From NCBI RefSeq assembly GCF_030695035.1, contig NZ_JAUYTT010000008.1, positions 682,001-746,000 on the forward strand: 64,000 bases of DNA. The letters are read 5' to 3'. Below are positions 17,861-27,031 of the stretch, piece after piece (positions within the stretch are counted from its first letter, which is position 1; each line of letters starts with the position of its first letter). The position numbers were made by a program, and so were the translations under genes. This stretch comes from Frigidibacter sp. GTDB lineage: Bacteria > Pseudomonadota > Alphaproteobacteria > Rhodobacterales > Rhodobacteraceae. Below the pieces are notes generated by a model. It was given only the letters and a program-made list of their open reading frames with translations. It searched no databases and was not told where the DNA came from.

Positions 17861-19327
17861 ATGACCCAGCGACTGACGACCACCGCCGGCGCCCCCGTCG
17901 CCAACAACCAGAACAGCGAGACCGCAGGCCCGCGCGGCCCGGTGCTGATGCAGGACTACCAGCTGCTGGAGAAGCTGGCCCACCAGAACCGCGAGCGCAT
18001 TCCGGAGCGGGTCGTGCACGCCAAGGGCTGGGGCGCCTTCGGCACCTTCACCGTCACCCATGACATCACCCGCTTCACCCGCGCCGCGATCTTCGGCGAG
18101 GTCGGCAAGCAGACCGAGATGCTGGCCCGCTTCTCCACCGTCGCAGGCGAGGCCGGGGCTGCCGACCACGAACGCGACGTGCGCGGCTTTGCCCTCAAGT
18201 TCTACACGGAGGAAGGCAACTGGGACCTCGTCGGCAACAACACCCCGGTGTTCTTCGTCCGCGACCCGCTGAAATTCCCCGACTTCATCCACACCCAGAA
18301 ACGCCATCCGCGCACCAACCTGCGCAGCCCCACCGCGATGTGGGATTTCTGGAGCCTGGTGCCGGAATCGCTGCATCAGGTCAGCATCCTGATGTCGGAC
18401 CGCGGCCTGCCCATCGATCCCATGCACATGAACGGCTATGGCAGCCACACCTATTCCTTCTGGAACCGGGATGGCGAGCGCTTCTGGGTGAAGTTCCACT
18501 TCAAGACCCAGCAGGGCATCAAGACCCTGTCCAACGAAGAGGGCGCGGCCATCATCGGCCAGACCCGCGAGGGCTATCAGGAGGCCCTCTTCGGCGGCAT
18601 CGAGGCGGGCAATTTCCCGCGCTGGACGCTGTTCGTGCAGGTGATGCCCGAGGCGGAGGCCGAAACCACCGCCTATGACCCGTTCGACCTCACCAAGGTC
18701 TGGCCGCATTCGGACTATCCGCTGATCGAGGTCGGCGTGATGGAGCTGAACCGCAACGCCGACAACTACTTCGCCGAGATCGAACAGGCCGCCTTCAGCC
18801 CGTCGAACAAGGTGCCGGGCATCGGCTACAGCCCCGACAAGATGCTGCAGGCGCGCGTCTTCAGCTATGCCGATGCGCATCGCTACCGCCTTGGCACGCA
18901 TTACGAGGCGCTGCCGGTGAACCAGCCCAAATGCCCGGTCCACCACTACCACGCCGCCGGCAACATGAACTTCATCGGCCTGCGCAGCGGCGCGGGGGAT
19001 GCGTTCTACGAGCCCAACAGTGTCGGCGGTGCCATCGAGGACCCGACTTTCGCCGAACCGCCGCTGAAGCTGTCGGGCATGGCCACACGTCAGGCGCATG
19101 AGCAGCAGATCGACGATTACACCCAGCCCCGCGCCCTGCATGACGAGGTGCTGAGCGAGGCAGAGCGCGGCCGGCTCTACGCCAATATCGCCGGCTCGAT
19201 GGACGGGGTGCCCGCCGGGATCATCGAACGCGCGCTGATGCATTTCGAGCGGATCTCGCCGGCTTATGCGGCAGGCATCCGCGCCGCGCTGGCCGCCCGC
19301 GGCAGCATGGCAGCCGCCGCCGAGTGA
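17861..19327 (+). CDS. katA: Monofunctional heme catalase KatA
   Basis: A 488-residue small-subunit (clade 3 type) catalase converting hydrogen peroxide to water and oxygen. Distal His53 in [13 protein letters not shown], distal Asn in [13 protein letters not shown], and the proximal heme-ligand Tyr in [17 protein letters not shown] are all present. No export signal is seen, so it should be cytoplasmic. It is divergent from oxyR, the expected activator, and is followed by a strong hairpin terminator. Confidence 0.97.
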   Translation: MTQRLTTTAGAPVANNQNSETAGPRGPVLMQDYQLLEKLAHQNRERIPERVVHAKGWGAFGTFTVTHDITRFTRAAIFGEVGKQTEMLARFSTVAGEAGAADHERDVRGFALKFYTEEGNWDLVGNNTPVFFVRDPLKFPDFIHTQKRHPRTNLRSPTAMWDFWSLVPESLHQVSILMSDRGLPIDPMHMNGYGSHTYSFWNRDGERFWVKFHFKTQQGIKTLSNEEGAAIIGQTREGYQEALFGGIEAGNFPRWTLFVQVMPEAEAETTAYDPFDLTKVWPHSDYPLIEVGVMELNRNADNYFAEIEQAAFSPSNKVPGIGYSPDKMLQARVFSYADAHRYRLGTHYEALPVNQPKCPVHHYHAAGNMNFIGLRSGAGDAFYEPNSVGGAIEDPTFAEPPLKLSGMATRQAHEQQIDDYTQPRALHDEVLSEAERGRLYANIAGSMDGVPAGIIERALMHFERISPAYAAGIRAALAARGSMAAAAE

Positions 19328-19334
19328 AGACCCC

Positions 19335-19361
19335 TGCCCGCCCGGCGACCCCGGGCGGGCA
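19335..19361 (+). terminator. Hairpin terminator after katA
   Basis: Perfect 11-bp stem TGCCCGCCCGG / CCGGGCGGGCA with a 5-base loop, 8 bases after the katA stop and just before the convergent kinase stop. There is no T-run, so termination may be bidirectional or need Rho. Confidence 0.6.
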
Positions 19362-19369
19362 ATCCAAAG

Positions 19370-21184
19370 TCAGGCCGATACCGCCTGCGCTATCCGCACA
19401 GATTGCGGCGCCAGCGGCAGGTCGATAAAAAACGTCGTCCCCTCACCCAGCACGCTGTCATAGCTGATGCGCCCGCCATGCTGATCGAGGATCCACCGCG
19501 CGATATGCAGCCCGAGGCCCGAGCCGCCGACGCGCCGCGTGCCCGAACTGTCGAGCTGCGAGAACTGGCCGAACACCGTGTCCTGCGCGCCCTCGGGGAT
19601 GCCCGGGCCGCTATCCTTGACCAGCACCCGCACCCGCCCCTGCTCGCGCAGAACCGACACCTCGACCCGCGCGCCATTGCCCGAGAACTTGCAGGCGTTG
19701 GACAGCACGTTCCCCATTACCTGCATCAGCCGACGCGGATCGCCGTCCACCATCACCGGCTCCGCCGGCTCTGCCAGGGTCAGCGTCACATCCAGACTGC
19801 GGGCCAGATCGGCGGCTTCTACCACGGCATCTTGCACCAGATGGCCCATGTCGATGCGCTGGCGCGTCACCGTCAGCGTGCCCTGCTCGATCTGCTGCAG
19901 GTCCAGCAGATCCTCGATCAGCGTGGTCAGGCGCTTGCTGTTGTTGGCGGCTATCTGCACGATCCGCCGCGTCGCCTCGGGCAGCTCGCCGGTGACCGAG
20001 TTGTTGAGAAGGTCCAGCGCGCCCTTGATCGAGGTCAGCGGCGTGCGCAGCTCATGGCTGACCACCGCCAGGAACTGCGACTTGGCCAGCGCCGCCGCGC
20101 GCGCGTTTTCCGCCGCCAGCCGCAGCGCCGCTGCCTCCTGCTCCTGCGCGGTGATATCGACCAGCGAGATCACCCAGCCAAGTGCAGACCGCCCCGTCCG
20201 GATCGGGCGATGCAGCGCAGCGGCCCGCGGATCAAAGCTGCGCCCGCCGCGCAGGATCGGCGCCTCCTCCTGCAGTTGCCCGCCGCCGCGCAGCCGCGCC
20301 AGCAGCGGCTCAAGGTCGGGCAGCCCGGCAAGGGGCTGGCCAGGCTGCGGAAGTTCGGCCCCGAACACCCGCCGCGCCTCGGGGTTCACCGCTTCGATCC
20401 GGCCCTCGGCATCGACGATCAGCACCGGATCGGCCGCCTTGTAGAACAGCATGTCCCGGGCGATCAGGTTGATGTCCATCAGCCGGTTGTTGACCAGCAT
20501 CCAGCCGAACACCACGAGCACGAAGGCAAAGCTGAACGGCGTCGGATCAAAGCCGAAGACCGTGAAGCCGAACAGCACATAGGCAAGGTTGCCCACAACC
20601 GGCACCAGCGTGATCACCAGAAGCGCGATCAGGAAGCCCCGAAAGCTCCAGGGCGCGCGCAGGATCGCCAGCACCACCACCACGATCGAGGCCACCATGA
20701 AGGCATAGACATAGAAGGCCGAGACGAAGAACAGCGGCCCGTGGTCATAGATCACCGAGGGGCGCCCGTCGATCTGGGCCAGTTGCGTCGCAGGGCCATA
20801 GAAGGCGCCGTGCCAGCCATTGCTCAGCGCCAGCAGGGTCACCGCCAGCGGCCCGCCGATCAACGCCAGCGGCCACAGCCAGCGGGGGCGCCAGCCAAGC
20901 GCGTAGTCGAGCAAAAACAGCGTCCAGGCGGTGGGCACCAGCACGATGCCGGGCCAGGCCAGCTGTGCCCAGAGCATCTTGCAGCCCTGCCCCTGCACCG
21001 ACAGCTCCATCATCGAGGTGAACAGCCACCACAGCATGGCGCACAGGCTGATCAGGAAGGCCGGCCGGCCGGGAAAGCGGTGGATCTGCCAGACCCGCAG
21101 CGTGACCAGCAAGACCCCGACCAGCATCGCGGCGGTGAACGAGACCGGCAGATCGGGGTCAAGGAGATCAAGACAGCTGGTCAT
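19370..21184 (-). CDS. Orphan hybrid-free sensor histidine kinase with 7TM-type N-terminus
   Basis: A kinase of 604 residues from ATG 21184 (an upstream ATG at 21259 would add 25). Seven or so hydrophobic helices fill about 1-230 in the arrangement of the histidine-kinase N-terminal 7TM domain, then a PAS domain (ADPVLIVDAEGRIEAVNPEA), the H-box VVSHELRTPLTSIKGALDLL, N-box NVLSNACKFS and G2 box GGSGLGLHIARWILDQHGG. The signal is unknown. No response regulator is encoded nearby, so its partner lies elsewhere. It is convergent with katA. Confidence 0.88.
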   Translation of the reverse strand: MTSCLDLLDPDLPVSFTAAMLVGVLLVTLRVWQIHRFPGRPAFLISLCAMLWWLFTSMMELSVQGQGCKMLWAQLAWPGIVLVPTAWTLFLLDYALGWRPRWLWPLALIGGPLAVTLLALSNGWHGAFYGPATQLAQIDGRPSVIYDHGPLFFVSAFYVYAFMVASIVVVVLAILRAPWSFRGFLIALLVITLVPVVGNLAYVLFGFTVFGFDPTPFSFAFVLVVFGWMLVNNRLMDINLIARDMLFYKAADPVLIVDAEGRIEAVNPEARRVFGAELPQPGQPLAGLPDLEPLLARLRGGGQLQEEAPILRGGRSFDPRAAALHRPIRTGRSALGWVISLVDITAQEQEAAALRLAAENARAAALAKSQFLAVVSHELRTPLTSIKGALDLLNNSVTGELPEATRRIVQIAANNSKRLTTLIEDLLDLQQIEQGTLTVTRQRIDMGHLVQDAVVEAADLARSLDVTLTLAEPAEPVMVDGDPRRLMQVMGNVLSNACKFSGNGARVEVSVLREQGRVRVLVKDSGPGIPEGAQDTVFGQFSQLDSSGTRRVGGSGLGLHIARWILDQHGGRISYDSVLGEGTTFFIDLPLAPQSVRIAQAVSA

Positions 21185-21557
21185 GGCGCCCACCCCGGCA
21201 CCGGGCCGGCAGGCACGGCATACCCCAAAGACGACGGCGAGGGTTTGCCCGGGAGGCATGGACTGGCCAACAAGAGGATCACCTTTCGGGTGAAAACCGA
21301 TTCAAAAAAACAGCGGAACAGCCCGCCCCAACCCTGCAAAACACCGCGTCAAAATGCAATCGGGTGCAGGTGCGTGCAGGATGCACCTCCCAGACCGGTG
21401 CTCGCCCGCCATACCTTGCGCAACCGCGCCAGTCTATCCAACCGTGGTCTCCATGCAACAGCAGGTTGTGCAGCCCGGCGGATCGGCCATAATAGCCACC
21501 TGCGCGCGCACTGGCTGCGGATCGAACGGCTGCCCGGCCTCCTGACCGCGGGCAGCG
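21185..21557. other. Gene-free stretch between the kinase and trmJ
   Basis: 373 bases with no convincing gene. It contains a T7 run on the minus strand (21306-21312) after a G/C-rich stretch, which could end trmJ transcription, and a GGTGCA-N13-TGCACC inverted repeat near 21366-21390. No promoter for the kinase could be assigned with confidence. Confidence 0.4.
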
Positions 21558-22340
21558 TCACCCGCGCCGCCGCAAGATCTGCCGCAGCATCCCGTGGAAA
21601 GTCTGCACCTCGGCGCGCGTCAGGGTCATCCGGCCCCAGAGCGCGCGCAGGTTCAGCTTCATCCCCGCGGCCTTGGTTTCGGGGAAGAAGAAGCCCGCCG
21701 CGTCCAGCTCTGCCTCATAGTGATCGGCCAGCTTCTCGACCTCGATCCGCGTCGCATATTCGCTGCGCCCGAACTCCATGCGCTCCGCCGGCACCGCCAC
21801 CGTCTGCCGGCGCCATTCATAGGCGGTCAGCAGTACCGCCTGGCCAAGGTTCAGCGAGGGGAAGCCGGGATTGACCGGAATCGAGATCAGCGCATTGGCC
21901 CGCACCACATCGTCATTCTCGAGCCCCGTGCGCTCCGGCCCGAACAGCACCGCGACCCGCCGCCCCTCGGCGGCCATCGCGCGTGCCTGCTCCATCGCGC
22001 GTTCCGCGGTCACCACGGGCCGCGTCAATTCCCGGTCGCGCGCAGTGGTGGCAAAAACATAGTCGCAATCGCCCACCGCCCCCGCCACATCCGGGAACAC
22101 CCCCGCATGATCCAGCACCCGCCCCGCCGCGCCCGAGGCCATCGCCACCGCCCGCGGGTTCGGCCAGCCATCGCGCGGATCCACCAGCCGCAGCCGCTCC
22201 AGCCCGAAATTCAGCATCGCCCGGGCGGCGGCCCCGATATTCTCGCCCATCTGCGGGCGCACCAGCACGAAGACCGGCTGCAGCGCCGGATCGGTGCCGG
22301 CGGCGTTTTCGGGGGGGGCGGAGGGCAGATCGGGGGTCAT
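21558..22340 (-). CDS. trmJ: tRNA/rRNA methyltransferase of the SpoU family (TrmJ-like)
   Basis: A 260-residue SPOUT methyltransferase, probably making 2'-O-methylated residue 32 in tRNA. SPOUT knot motifs: FVLVRPQMGENIGAAARAM, VAVLFGPERTGLENDD and SIPVNPGFPSLNLGQAVLL. Length and an extra C-terminal helical region fit TrmJ rather than TrmL. I chose ATG 22340 because AAGGA lies 9 bases upstream; two earlier ATGs lack a site. It is divergent from thiE across an element-rich region. Confidence 0.88.
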   Translation of the reverse strand: MTPDLPSAPPENAAGTDPALQPVFVLVRPQMGENIGAAARAMLNFGLERLRLVDPRDGWPNPRAVAMASGAAGRVLDHAGVFPDVAGAVGDCDYVFATTARDRELTRPVVTAERAMEQARAMAAEGRRVAVLFGPERTGLENDDVVRANALISIPVNPGFPSLNLGQAVLLTAYEWRRQTVAVPAERMEFGRSEYATRIEVEKLADHYEAELDAAGFFFPETKAAGMKLNLRALWGRMTLTRAEVQTFHGMLRQILRRRG

Positions 22341-22429
22341 GGGCGGCATTCCTTCAGGCTGCGGCCTGATACGCTGCTGCGCCCGGCAGTTCAAGGAACC
22401 CCGCCCGGCTTTCTGGGCCGCAAAAGAAG

Positions 22430-22576
22430 GGGGGCCGTCTGCCCCCCTCTTGGCGCGTTCCGCGCCAATTCACCCCCCGAGGATATTTGGACCAAAACGA
22501 ATACAAGAACGGTGCCGCTCTTATTCGTTTTGGCGCAAATATCCTCCGGGGGTCCGGGGGTGGAAAACCCCCGGCG
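22430..22576. repeat. Intergenic palindromic element, copy B (paired)
   Basis: Same family as the 14.7 kb element. Left half: G/C hairpin (GGGGGGC...GCCCCCC), second hairpin TTGGCGCG-TTC-CGCGCCAA, then CCCCCCGAGGATATTTGGAC. Right half: TTCGTTTTGGCGCAAATATC and CCGGGGG-N7-CCCCCGG. The centre AAGAACGGTGCCGCTCTT is also self-complementary apart from one mismatch. It lies between divergent trmJ and thiE, so here it cannot act as a plain 3' terminator of both. Confidence 0.75.
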
Positions 22577-22669
22577 CCGGCCACCTCCGTGCCCGTAGCC
22601 ATTCACGCGAAACTGCGCTAAGGGGGCCGTCAGACGCGCCGCGCGCGCCGCCCCACGCAAGGACAGACC

Positions 22670-23290
22670 ATGGCCGCCGAAGACCGCCCGCAGATCTATC
22701 TCGTCACGCCGCCCGCCTTCGATGCCGCGGTGTTCCCGGACCGGCTCGCCCGGGTGCTGGACGCGGCAGAGGTCGCCTGCCTGCGGCTCTCGCTCGCCAC
22801 GCGTGACGAGGACGCACTGCTGCGCGCCGCCGATGCCTGCCGGATGGTGGCGCATGAGCGCGACGTGCCGATCGTGATCGAGACGCATGTGATGCTGGTG
22901 CCGCGGTTGGGGCTGGACGGGGTGCACCTCATCGACGGCGCCCGCACCGTGCGCCATGCCCGCAAGGAGCTGGGGCAGGAGGCCATCGTCGGCGCCTTCT
23001 GCGGCACCTCGCGGCATGAGGGGCTGAACGCCGGCGAGGCGGGGGCCGATTACATCGCCTTCGGCCCGGCCCGCGCCACCCCGCTTGGCACCGGCGACAG
23101 CGTCGATCCCGAGCTGCTGGCCTGGTGGTCCGAGGTGATCGAGATCCCGGTGGTCGCCGAAGGCGCGCTGACCGAAGAGCTGATCCGCGACCTGACACCC
23201 ATCACCGATTTCTTCGGCATCGGCGAAGAGATCTGGACCGCCGAGGACCCGGCCGCCGCGCTGACCCGGCTTATGGCAGCGATGGGGTAA
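22670..23290 (+). CDS. thiE: Thiamine phosphate synthase-like protein (divergent ThiE)
   Basis: A 206-residue TIM barrel resembling ThiE, which joins the thiazole and pyrimidine halves of thiamine. Family-like segments are IYLVTPPAFD, LDGVHLIDGAR, AIVGAFCGTSRHEGLNAGEA, GADYIAFGPA and VVAEGALTEEL. Some ThiE phosphate/pyrimidine residues are hard to recognise, as in other Rhodobacterales copies, so activity is not certain. ATG 22670 follows AAGGA. No thiamine riboswitch or other thi gene is nearby. Confidence 0.78.
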   Translation: MAAEDRPQIYLVTPPAFDAAVFPDRLARVLDAAEVACLRLSLATRDEDALLRAADACRMVAHERDVPIVIETHVMLVPRLGLDGVHLIDGARTVRHARKELGQEAIVGAFCGTSRHEGLNAGEAGADYIAFGPARATPLGTGDSVDPELLAWWSEVIEIPVVAEGALTEELIRDLTPITDFFGIGEEIWTAEDPAAALTRLMAAMG

Positions 23291-23352
23291 GGGGCGCTCG
23301 ACAGAGCCCTCCCGCCGCGGCAGACTGTCGGCAGTTCTCAGCGGAGCCGCCG

Positions 23353-23655
23353 ATGCACCCTACCTCGTTCGCCATCTCCCTCGCGGCCCTCGTCCTGATC
23401 GCCACGATCTCGCTGGCCGCGAACCGGCGCTTCCAGCACCTCACCCGGCTGCCGATGCAATGGGGCCTGACCGGGCAAGTCACATGGACCGCCCCGCGGC
23501 GGCTGGCCCTGGCCTTCGTACCACCCATCGCCGTCATCGTCCTGCTGGCGGCGCTGCGCGCTGGCGCCCCGCCACCACTGACCGCCCTCATGGCGCTGGC
23601 CCTCATCGCCAGCCATCTGGCCCACCTCTGGCTGGTGCGCCGCACGGCCCGCTGA
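23353..23655 (+). CDS. Small membrane protein resembling DUF1648
   Basis: A 100-residue protein with three hydrophobic segments (about 7-22, 52-66, 73-94). The central RLPMQWGLTGQVTWTAPR resembles the DUF1648 pattern of a Pro followed by His/Gln-Trp, Gly and a polar turn, found in SdpI-type membrane proteins; that link is tentative. It begins 62 bases after thiE and ends 1 base before the convergent small gene. Function unknown. Confidence 0.6.
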   Translation: MHPTSFAISLAALVLIATISLAANRRFQHLTRLPMQWGLTGQVTWTAPRRLALAFVPPIAVIVLLAALRAGAPPPLTALMALALIASHLAHLWLVRRTAR

Positions 23656-23656
23656 C

Positions 23657-23929
23657 TCAGCCCCTCTCGACCCTCCCGGCCCGCCCCCCCCTACGCTGCG
23701 GTGGCTCGCCCCCCGTCAGGCCATCGCGCAGCACCCCCGTCATCGGATGCTCCGGCACAGCCTCGCCATACTGCGCCAGCAGCGCCCGGATCGCGCCGGC
23801 CACCTCGACCCCCGCAGCAAGGCTCAGCGCCCAGTCGAGGAAGATCGACCGGCATTCCCCCGGCGTGATGCCTTCGATCGCGTAGCTCTCGCGCACCAGC
23901 CCTTTCGGGTCCGCCCGGTCCAGATCCAT
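23657..23929 (-). CDS. Conserved hypothetical protein downstream of glnE
   Basis: A 90-residue acidic protein with a conserved-looking core (ESYAIEGITPGECRSIFLDWAL) and a basic Arg/Gly-rich tail. It starts 3 bases after glnE stops, so the two are one transcript. I recall similar short proteins in Rhodobacterales but no known function. No membrane segment or catalytic motif is seen. Confidence 0.72.
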   Translation of the reverse strand: MDLDRADPKGLVRESYAIEGITPGECRSIFLDWALSLAAGVEVAGAIRALLAQYGEAVPEHPMTGVLRDGLTGGEPPQRRGGRAGRVERG

Positions 23930-23932
23930 CCC

Positions 23933-26713
23933 TCACCCCTCCAGCACCCGGTCCACAATGGCCGCCACGCGCTCCGTCGCCGCGTCCAGCCGCGACGCCA
24001 GCGCGGCCAGATCCGCCATTCCGGTCTCGCGCAGCAGGAAGGCGCGCGCGCCCTCGCCGATCTGCTCCATGTCCAGCGGCCGGTCGGTCAGCAGCCGCCC
24101 CCCCGCCTGCAGCCGCCACAAGAAGCGGTAGGCCTCCTGCAGCGCCGCCTCCTCGGGCTTGCCCAGGCAGCCGCTGCGCAGGCCGGCGCGCAGCTGCGCC
24201 TCGACCCGCCGCGCGGGGTCGGCAGAGCGCAGGGCACAGGACTCGGCCAGCAGCTCGATATCCTGCAGCCGGCCCGGGCCGATCTTCGCTTCCCACACGC
24301 CATCGGGGGCCTTGGCCGCAAAGATCCGCCGCCGCATGTCGGCGACATCGGCCAGCACCGTCTCGCCCCCCGACTTCGCCTCCAGCACCTCGCGGCGCAG
24401 CGCCTCCACCTCGGCCGCCAGCCCAGCCTCCCCTGCAATGGCCCGCGCCCGGGTCAGCGCCAGATGCTCCCAGGTCCAGGCCTCGCCCATCTGATAGCTG
24501 CGGAACCGCTCCAGCGCCGTCGCCACCGGGCCCTGCTTACCCGAGGGGCGCAGGCGCATGTCCACCTCGTAGAGCCGCCCCTCGGCCGTGGGCGCAGACA
24601 GCGCGGTGACCAGCGCCTGGGTCAGGCGCGCGTAATAGGTGCGCGTCGGCAAGGGCCGCTTGCCCTCCGATGCCTCCACGCCCGCATCGTCATAGATCAC
24701 GATCAGGTCGAGGTCCGAGGCCGCGTTCAGCCGCTCTGCCCCCAGGCTGCCCATCCCCAGCACCACCGCGCCGCGCCCCGGCATCGGGCCGTGCTTGGCG
24801 GCGAACTCGGCGCAGCAGGGCTCCCAGACCGCGCCGACGCAGGCGCTGGCGAGGTCGGCATACATCCGCCCCGCCTCGGCCGCGTCGACCAGCCCGCGCA
24901 GGTGATGCACGCCAATGCGGAAATGCCATTCCCGTGCCCATCGCCGCGCAGCATTCAGCTTGGCCTCATAATCCGGCAGCGCTGCCAGCTGCGCGGCCAG
25001 CGCCGCGCGGAGCGGCGCCGCCCCCGGCCAGGGCGCGAAGAAATCCCCCCCGATCACTGCGTCGAAGACCGAGGAATGCCGCGACAGGTGCCGCGCGAGG
25101 CCCGGAGCGGTGGCACAGATATCCACGATCAGCTCCACCAGCTGCGGGTTCGCGTCGAACAGCGAGAACAGCTGCACCCCCGCCGGCAGGCCGCGCAGGA
25201 AGCCGTCGAACTGGCGCAGCGCCTCCTCCGGGTTCGCAGCGCGCAGCAGCCCGCGCAGGATGCCCGGCTTCACCCGCCGGAAGATCTCGGCCGCGCGGGC
25301 CGATCGCAGCGCCGGGTAGCCGCGCCAGCCGTCGACGATGGTGCGCGAGGCATCGGGCAGGTCGGGCATCTCGCCGGTCGTCTCGCCGGGGGCAAAGAAC
25401 TCCTCGGTCAGCGCCGCCACCCGCTCCAGCCGGGTGCGCAGGCCCGCGCGCATGACGTCCGTGTCGGCCTCGCCCATCATCCGCGCCAGCCGCTCGAACC
25501 CCTCGGCGCTGGAGGGCAGCGCATGGGTCTGGGCATCGGCGGCCATCTGCAAGCGGTGCTCCACCTCCCGGTGGGCGCGGTAGAGCGTCGTCAACTCGCC
25601 CGCCACCTCGGGCGGCACCCAGCCCTTCGCCGCCAGCGCCGCGAGCCCGCCCACCGTCGTGCGCCCCCGCAGGTCCGGGTCGCGCCCGCCGGCGATCAGC
25701 TGGCGGGTCTGGGTGAAGAACTCGATCTCGCGGATGCCGCCCACCCCAAGCTTCATGTCATGGCCTTCCAGCACCACCGGCCCGTGCAGGCCCTTGTGGT
25801 CGCGGATCTTCAGCCGCATGTCATGGGCATCCTGGATGGCGGCGAAATCCAGATGCTTGCGCCAGACAAAGGGCACCAGCCGCTTCAGGAACCGCTCGCC
25901 CGCCGCAATGTCCCCGCCGCAGGCCCGCGCCTTGATATAGGCGGCGCGCTCCCAGGTGCGGCCCTGCGCCTCGTAATATTGCTCCGCCGCCTCCATGCCG
26001 ATGCAGACGGGCGTCACGCTGGCATCGGGGCGCAGGCGCAGATCGGTGCGGAAGACATAGCCCTCGCCGGTATTGTCGCCGATCCAGGCGGTCATCTTGC
26101 GCGCCACCCGGATGAAACAGGCGCGGGCCTCGTGGTAGTCGGCAGCGTCGTAGCGCTCCTCATCAAACAGGCAAATGAGGTCGATATCCGAGGAATAGTT
26201 CAGCTCCCCCGCCCCCATCTTGCCCATGGCCAGCGCGACCATGCCGCCTGCCGTCTCGGCATCCTCGGGCCCCGCACCCGGCAGCTTGCCACGGCGGATC
26301 TCTTCGGCCACCAGCGCCTTCAGCGACAGGTCCACCGCCCGGTCCGCCAGCGCCGTCAGCGCGCCGGTCACCGCCTCCAGCGGCCAGACCCCGCCCAGAT
26401 CCGCGAGCCCCGCCAGCAGCGCCACCCGCCGCTTGGCGATGCGCAGCGCGATCGGCAGACCGGGCCCCGGCTCCAAGCCGCCCAGAACCGACGCCAGAGC
26501 CGGCTCCGGCGCGCCCGCCAGCGCGCCCTCCAGCCACTCCGCCTCGCGCGCCATCAACCCGCACAGATAGGGGCTGCACCCCGCCGCACCGTCCAGCAAG
26601 GCCCGCAGCTCCGGTGCCAGCGCGGCGAAGCGCGCCGCAGCATCCGCGCCGCGGGCGGCGTCGAAGGGGATCGGGCAGCGGGTCAGCCTTGCGGCGAAAG
26701 GGGCATGGGTCAT
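23933..26713 (-). CDS. glnE: Glutamine synthetase adenylyltransferase/adenylyl-removing enzyme
   Basis: A 926-residue bifunctional enzyme that adenylylates and deadenylylates glutamine synthetase according to PII state. Two nucleotidyltransferase domains are visible: the N-terminal adenylyl-removing one with GELNYSSDIDLICLFDEE, and the C-terminal adenylylating one with AERLNAASDLDLIVIYDD. The pattern RLRPSGKQGPVATALERF follows the second. Length matches the family. It connects functionally with the ntr operon of this window. A palindromic half-element lies in its 5' region. Confidence 0.96.
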   Translation of the reverse strand: MTHAPFAARLTRCPIPFDAARGADAAARFAALAPELRALLDGAAGCSPYLCGLMAREAEWLEGALAGAPEPALASVLGGLEPGPGLPIALRIAKRRVALLAGLADLGGVWPLEAVTGALTALADRAVDLSLKALVAEEIRRGKLPGAGPEDAETAGGMVALAMGKMGAGELNYSSDIDLICLFDEERYDAADYHEARACFIRVARKMTAWIGDNTGEGYVFRTDLRLRPDASVTPVCIGMEAAEQYYEAQGRTWERAAYIKARACGGDIAAGERFLKRLVPFVWRKHLDFAAIQDAHDMRLKIRDHKGLHGPVVLEGHDMKLGVGGIREIEFFTQTRQLIAGGRDPDLRGRTTVGGLAALAAKGWVPPEVAGELTTLYRAHREVEHRLQMAADAQTHALPSSAEGFERLARMMGEADTDVMRAGLRTRLERVAALTEEFFAPGETTGEMPDLPDASRTIVDGWRGYPALRSARAAEIFRRVKPGILRGLLRAANPEEALRQFDGFLRGLPAGVQLFSLFDANPQLVELIVDICATAPGLARHLSRHSSVFDAVIGGDFFAPWPGAAPLRAALAAQLAALPDYEAKLNAARRWAREWHFRIGVHHLRGLVDAAEAGRMYADLASACVGAVWEPCCAEFAAKHGPMPGRGAVVLGMGSLGAERLNAASDLDLIVIYDDAGVEASEGKRPLPTRTYYARLTQALVTALSAPTAEGRLYEVDMRLRPSGKQGPVATALERFRSYQMGEAWTWEHLALTRARAIAGEAGLAAEVEALRREVLEAKSGGETVLADVADMRRRIFAAKAPDGVWEAKIGPGRLQDIELLAESCALRSADPARRVEAQLRAGLRSGCLGKPEEAALQEAYRFLWRLQAGGRLLTDRPLDMEQIGEGARAFLLRETGMADLAALASRLDAATERVAAIVDRVLEG

Positions 26714-26769
26714 CGCGCCACCCTACCGGGCAAAGCGGCAGGGTCAACGTCCGCGCAACCGCACTCTTC

Positions 26770-26852
26770 CCATTCGTTTTGGCAAAAATATCCTCGGGGG
26801 GTGCGGGGGGCAGACGGCCCCCCGCCGCTGGCAGCGGGCACTGCGTTCGATA
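26770..26852. repeat. Intergenic palindromic element, copy C (single half)
   Basis: TTCGTTTTGGCAAAAATATC, then CTCGGGGGG and a GGGGGGC...GCCCCCC hairpin (26802-26823), followed by CCGCTG-CCAGCGG-type pairing. It has one half only and sits in the 5' region of glnE. Confidence 0.65.
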
Positions 26853-26869
26853 TCAAGAAGATACGGCGC

Positions 26870-26894
26870 GATCTTCATCCAAACTGTGAAGATC
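26870..26894. other. Perfect inverted repeat upstream of DUF2852
   Basis: GATCTTCA (26870-26877) and TGAAGATC (26887-26894), 9-base loop, in the glnE-DUF2852 divergent region. It may be an operator or a hairpin; no T-run follows. Confidence 0.45.
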
Positions 26895-26922
26895 GGCGGC
26901 CAAACCCCTGATTTTCTCTCAA

Positions 26923-26997
26923 TGTGAATTTCCTTTACATCACCCCTTGAACGCCAATTCCCCGGGGCCATATCCCATAATGTGAAAGACATTCACA
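26923..26997 (+). promoter_or_regulatory. Two matching 17-bp operators and an RpoH-like promoter
   Basis: Operators TGTGAA-TTTCC-TTTACA (26923-26939) and TGTGAA-AGACA-TTCACA (26981-26997) are 58 bases apart. Between them CTTGAA (26946-26951), 16 bases, CCATAT (26968-26973) fits the heat-shock sigma-32 pattern. The second operator covers the predicted transcription start, so it would repress; the first lies just above the -35. Confidence 0.5.
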
Positions 26998-27031
26998 TCA
27001 ACGAGACACACCGCCCAACCCGGAGGACACG

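Noticed and set aside
21349-21561. 70-codon minus-strand frame after trmJ
   Set aside because: Basic, Arg/Trp-rich composition without motif; more likely an untranslated 3' region.
22577-22669. Thiamine riboswitch upstream of the thiE homologue
   Set aside because: I looked for the conserved CUGAGA and related THI-box segments and did not find them; the region is filled by the palindromic element.
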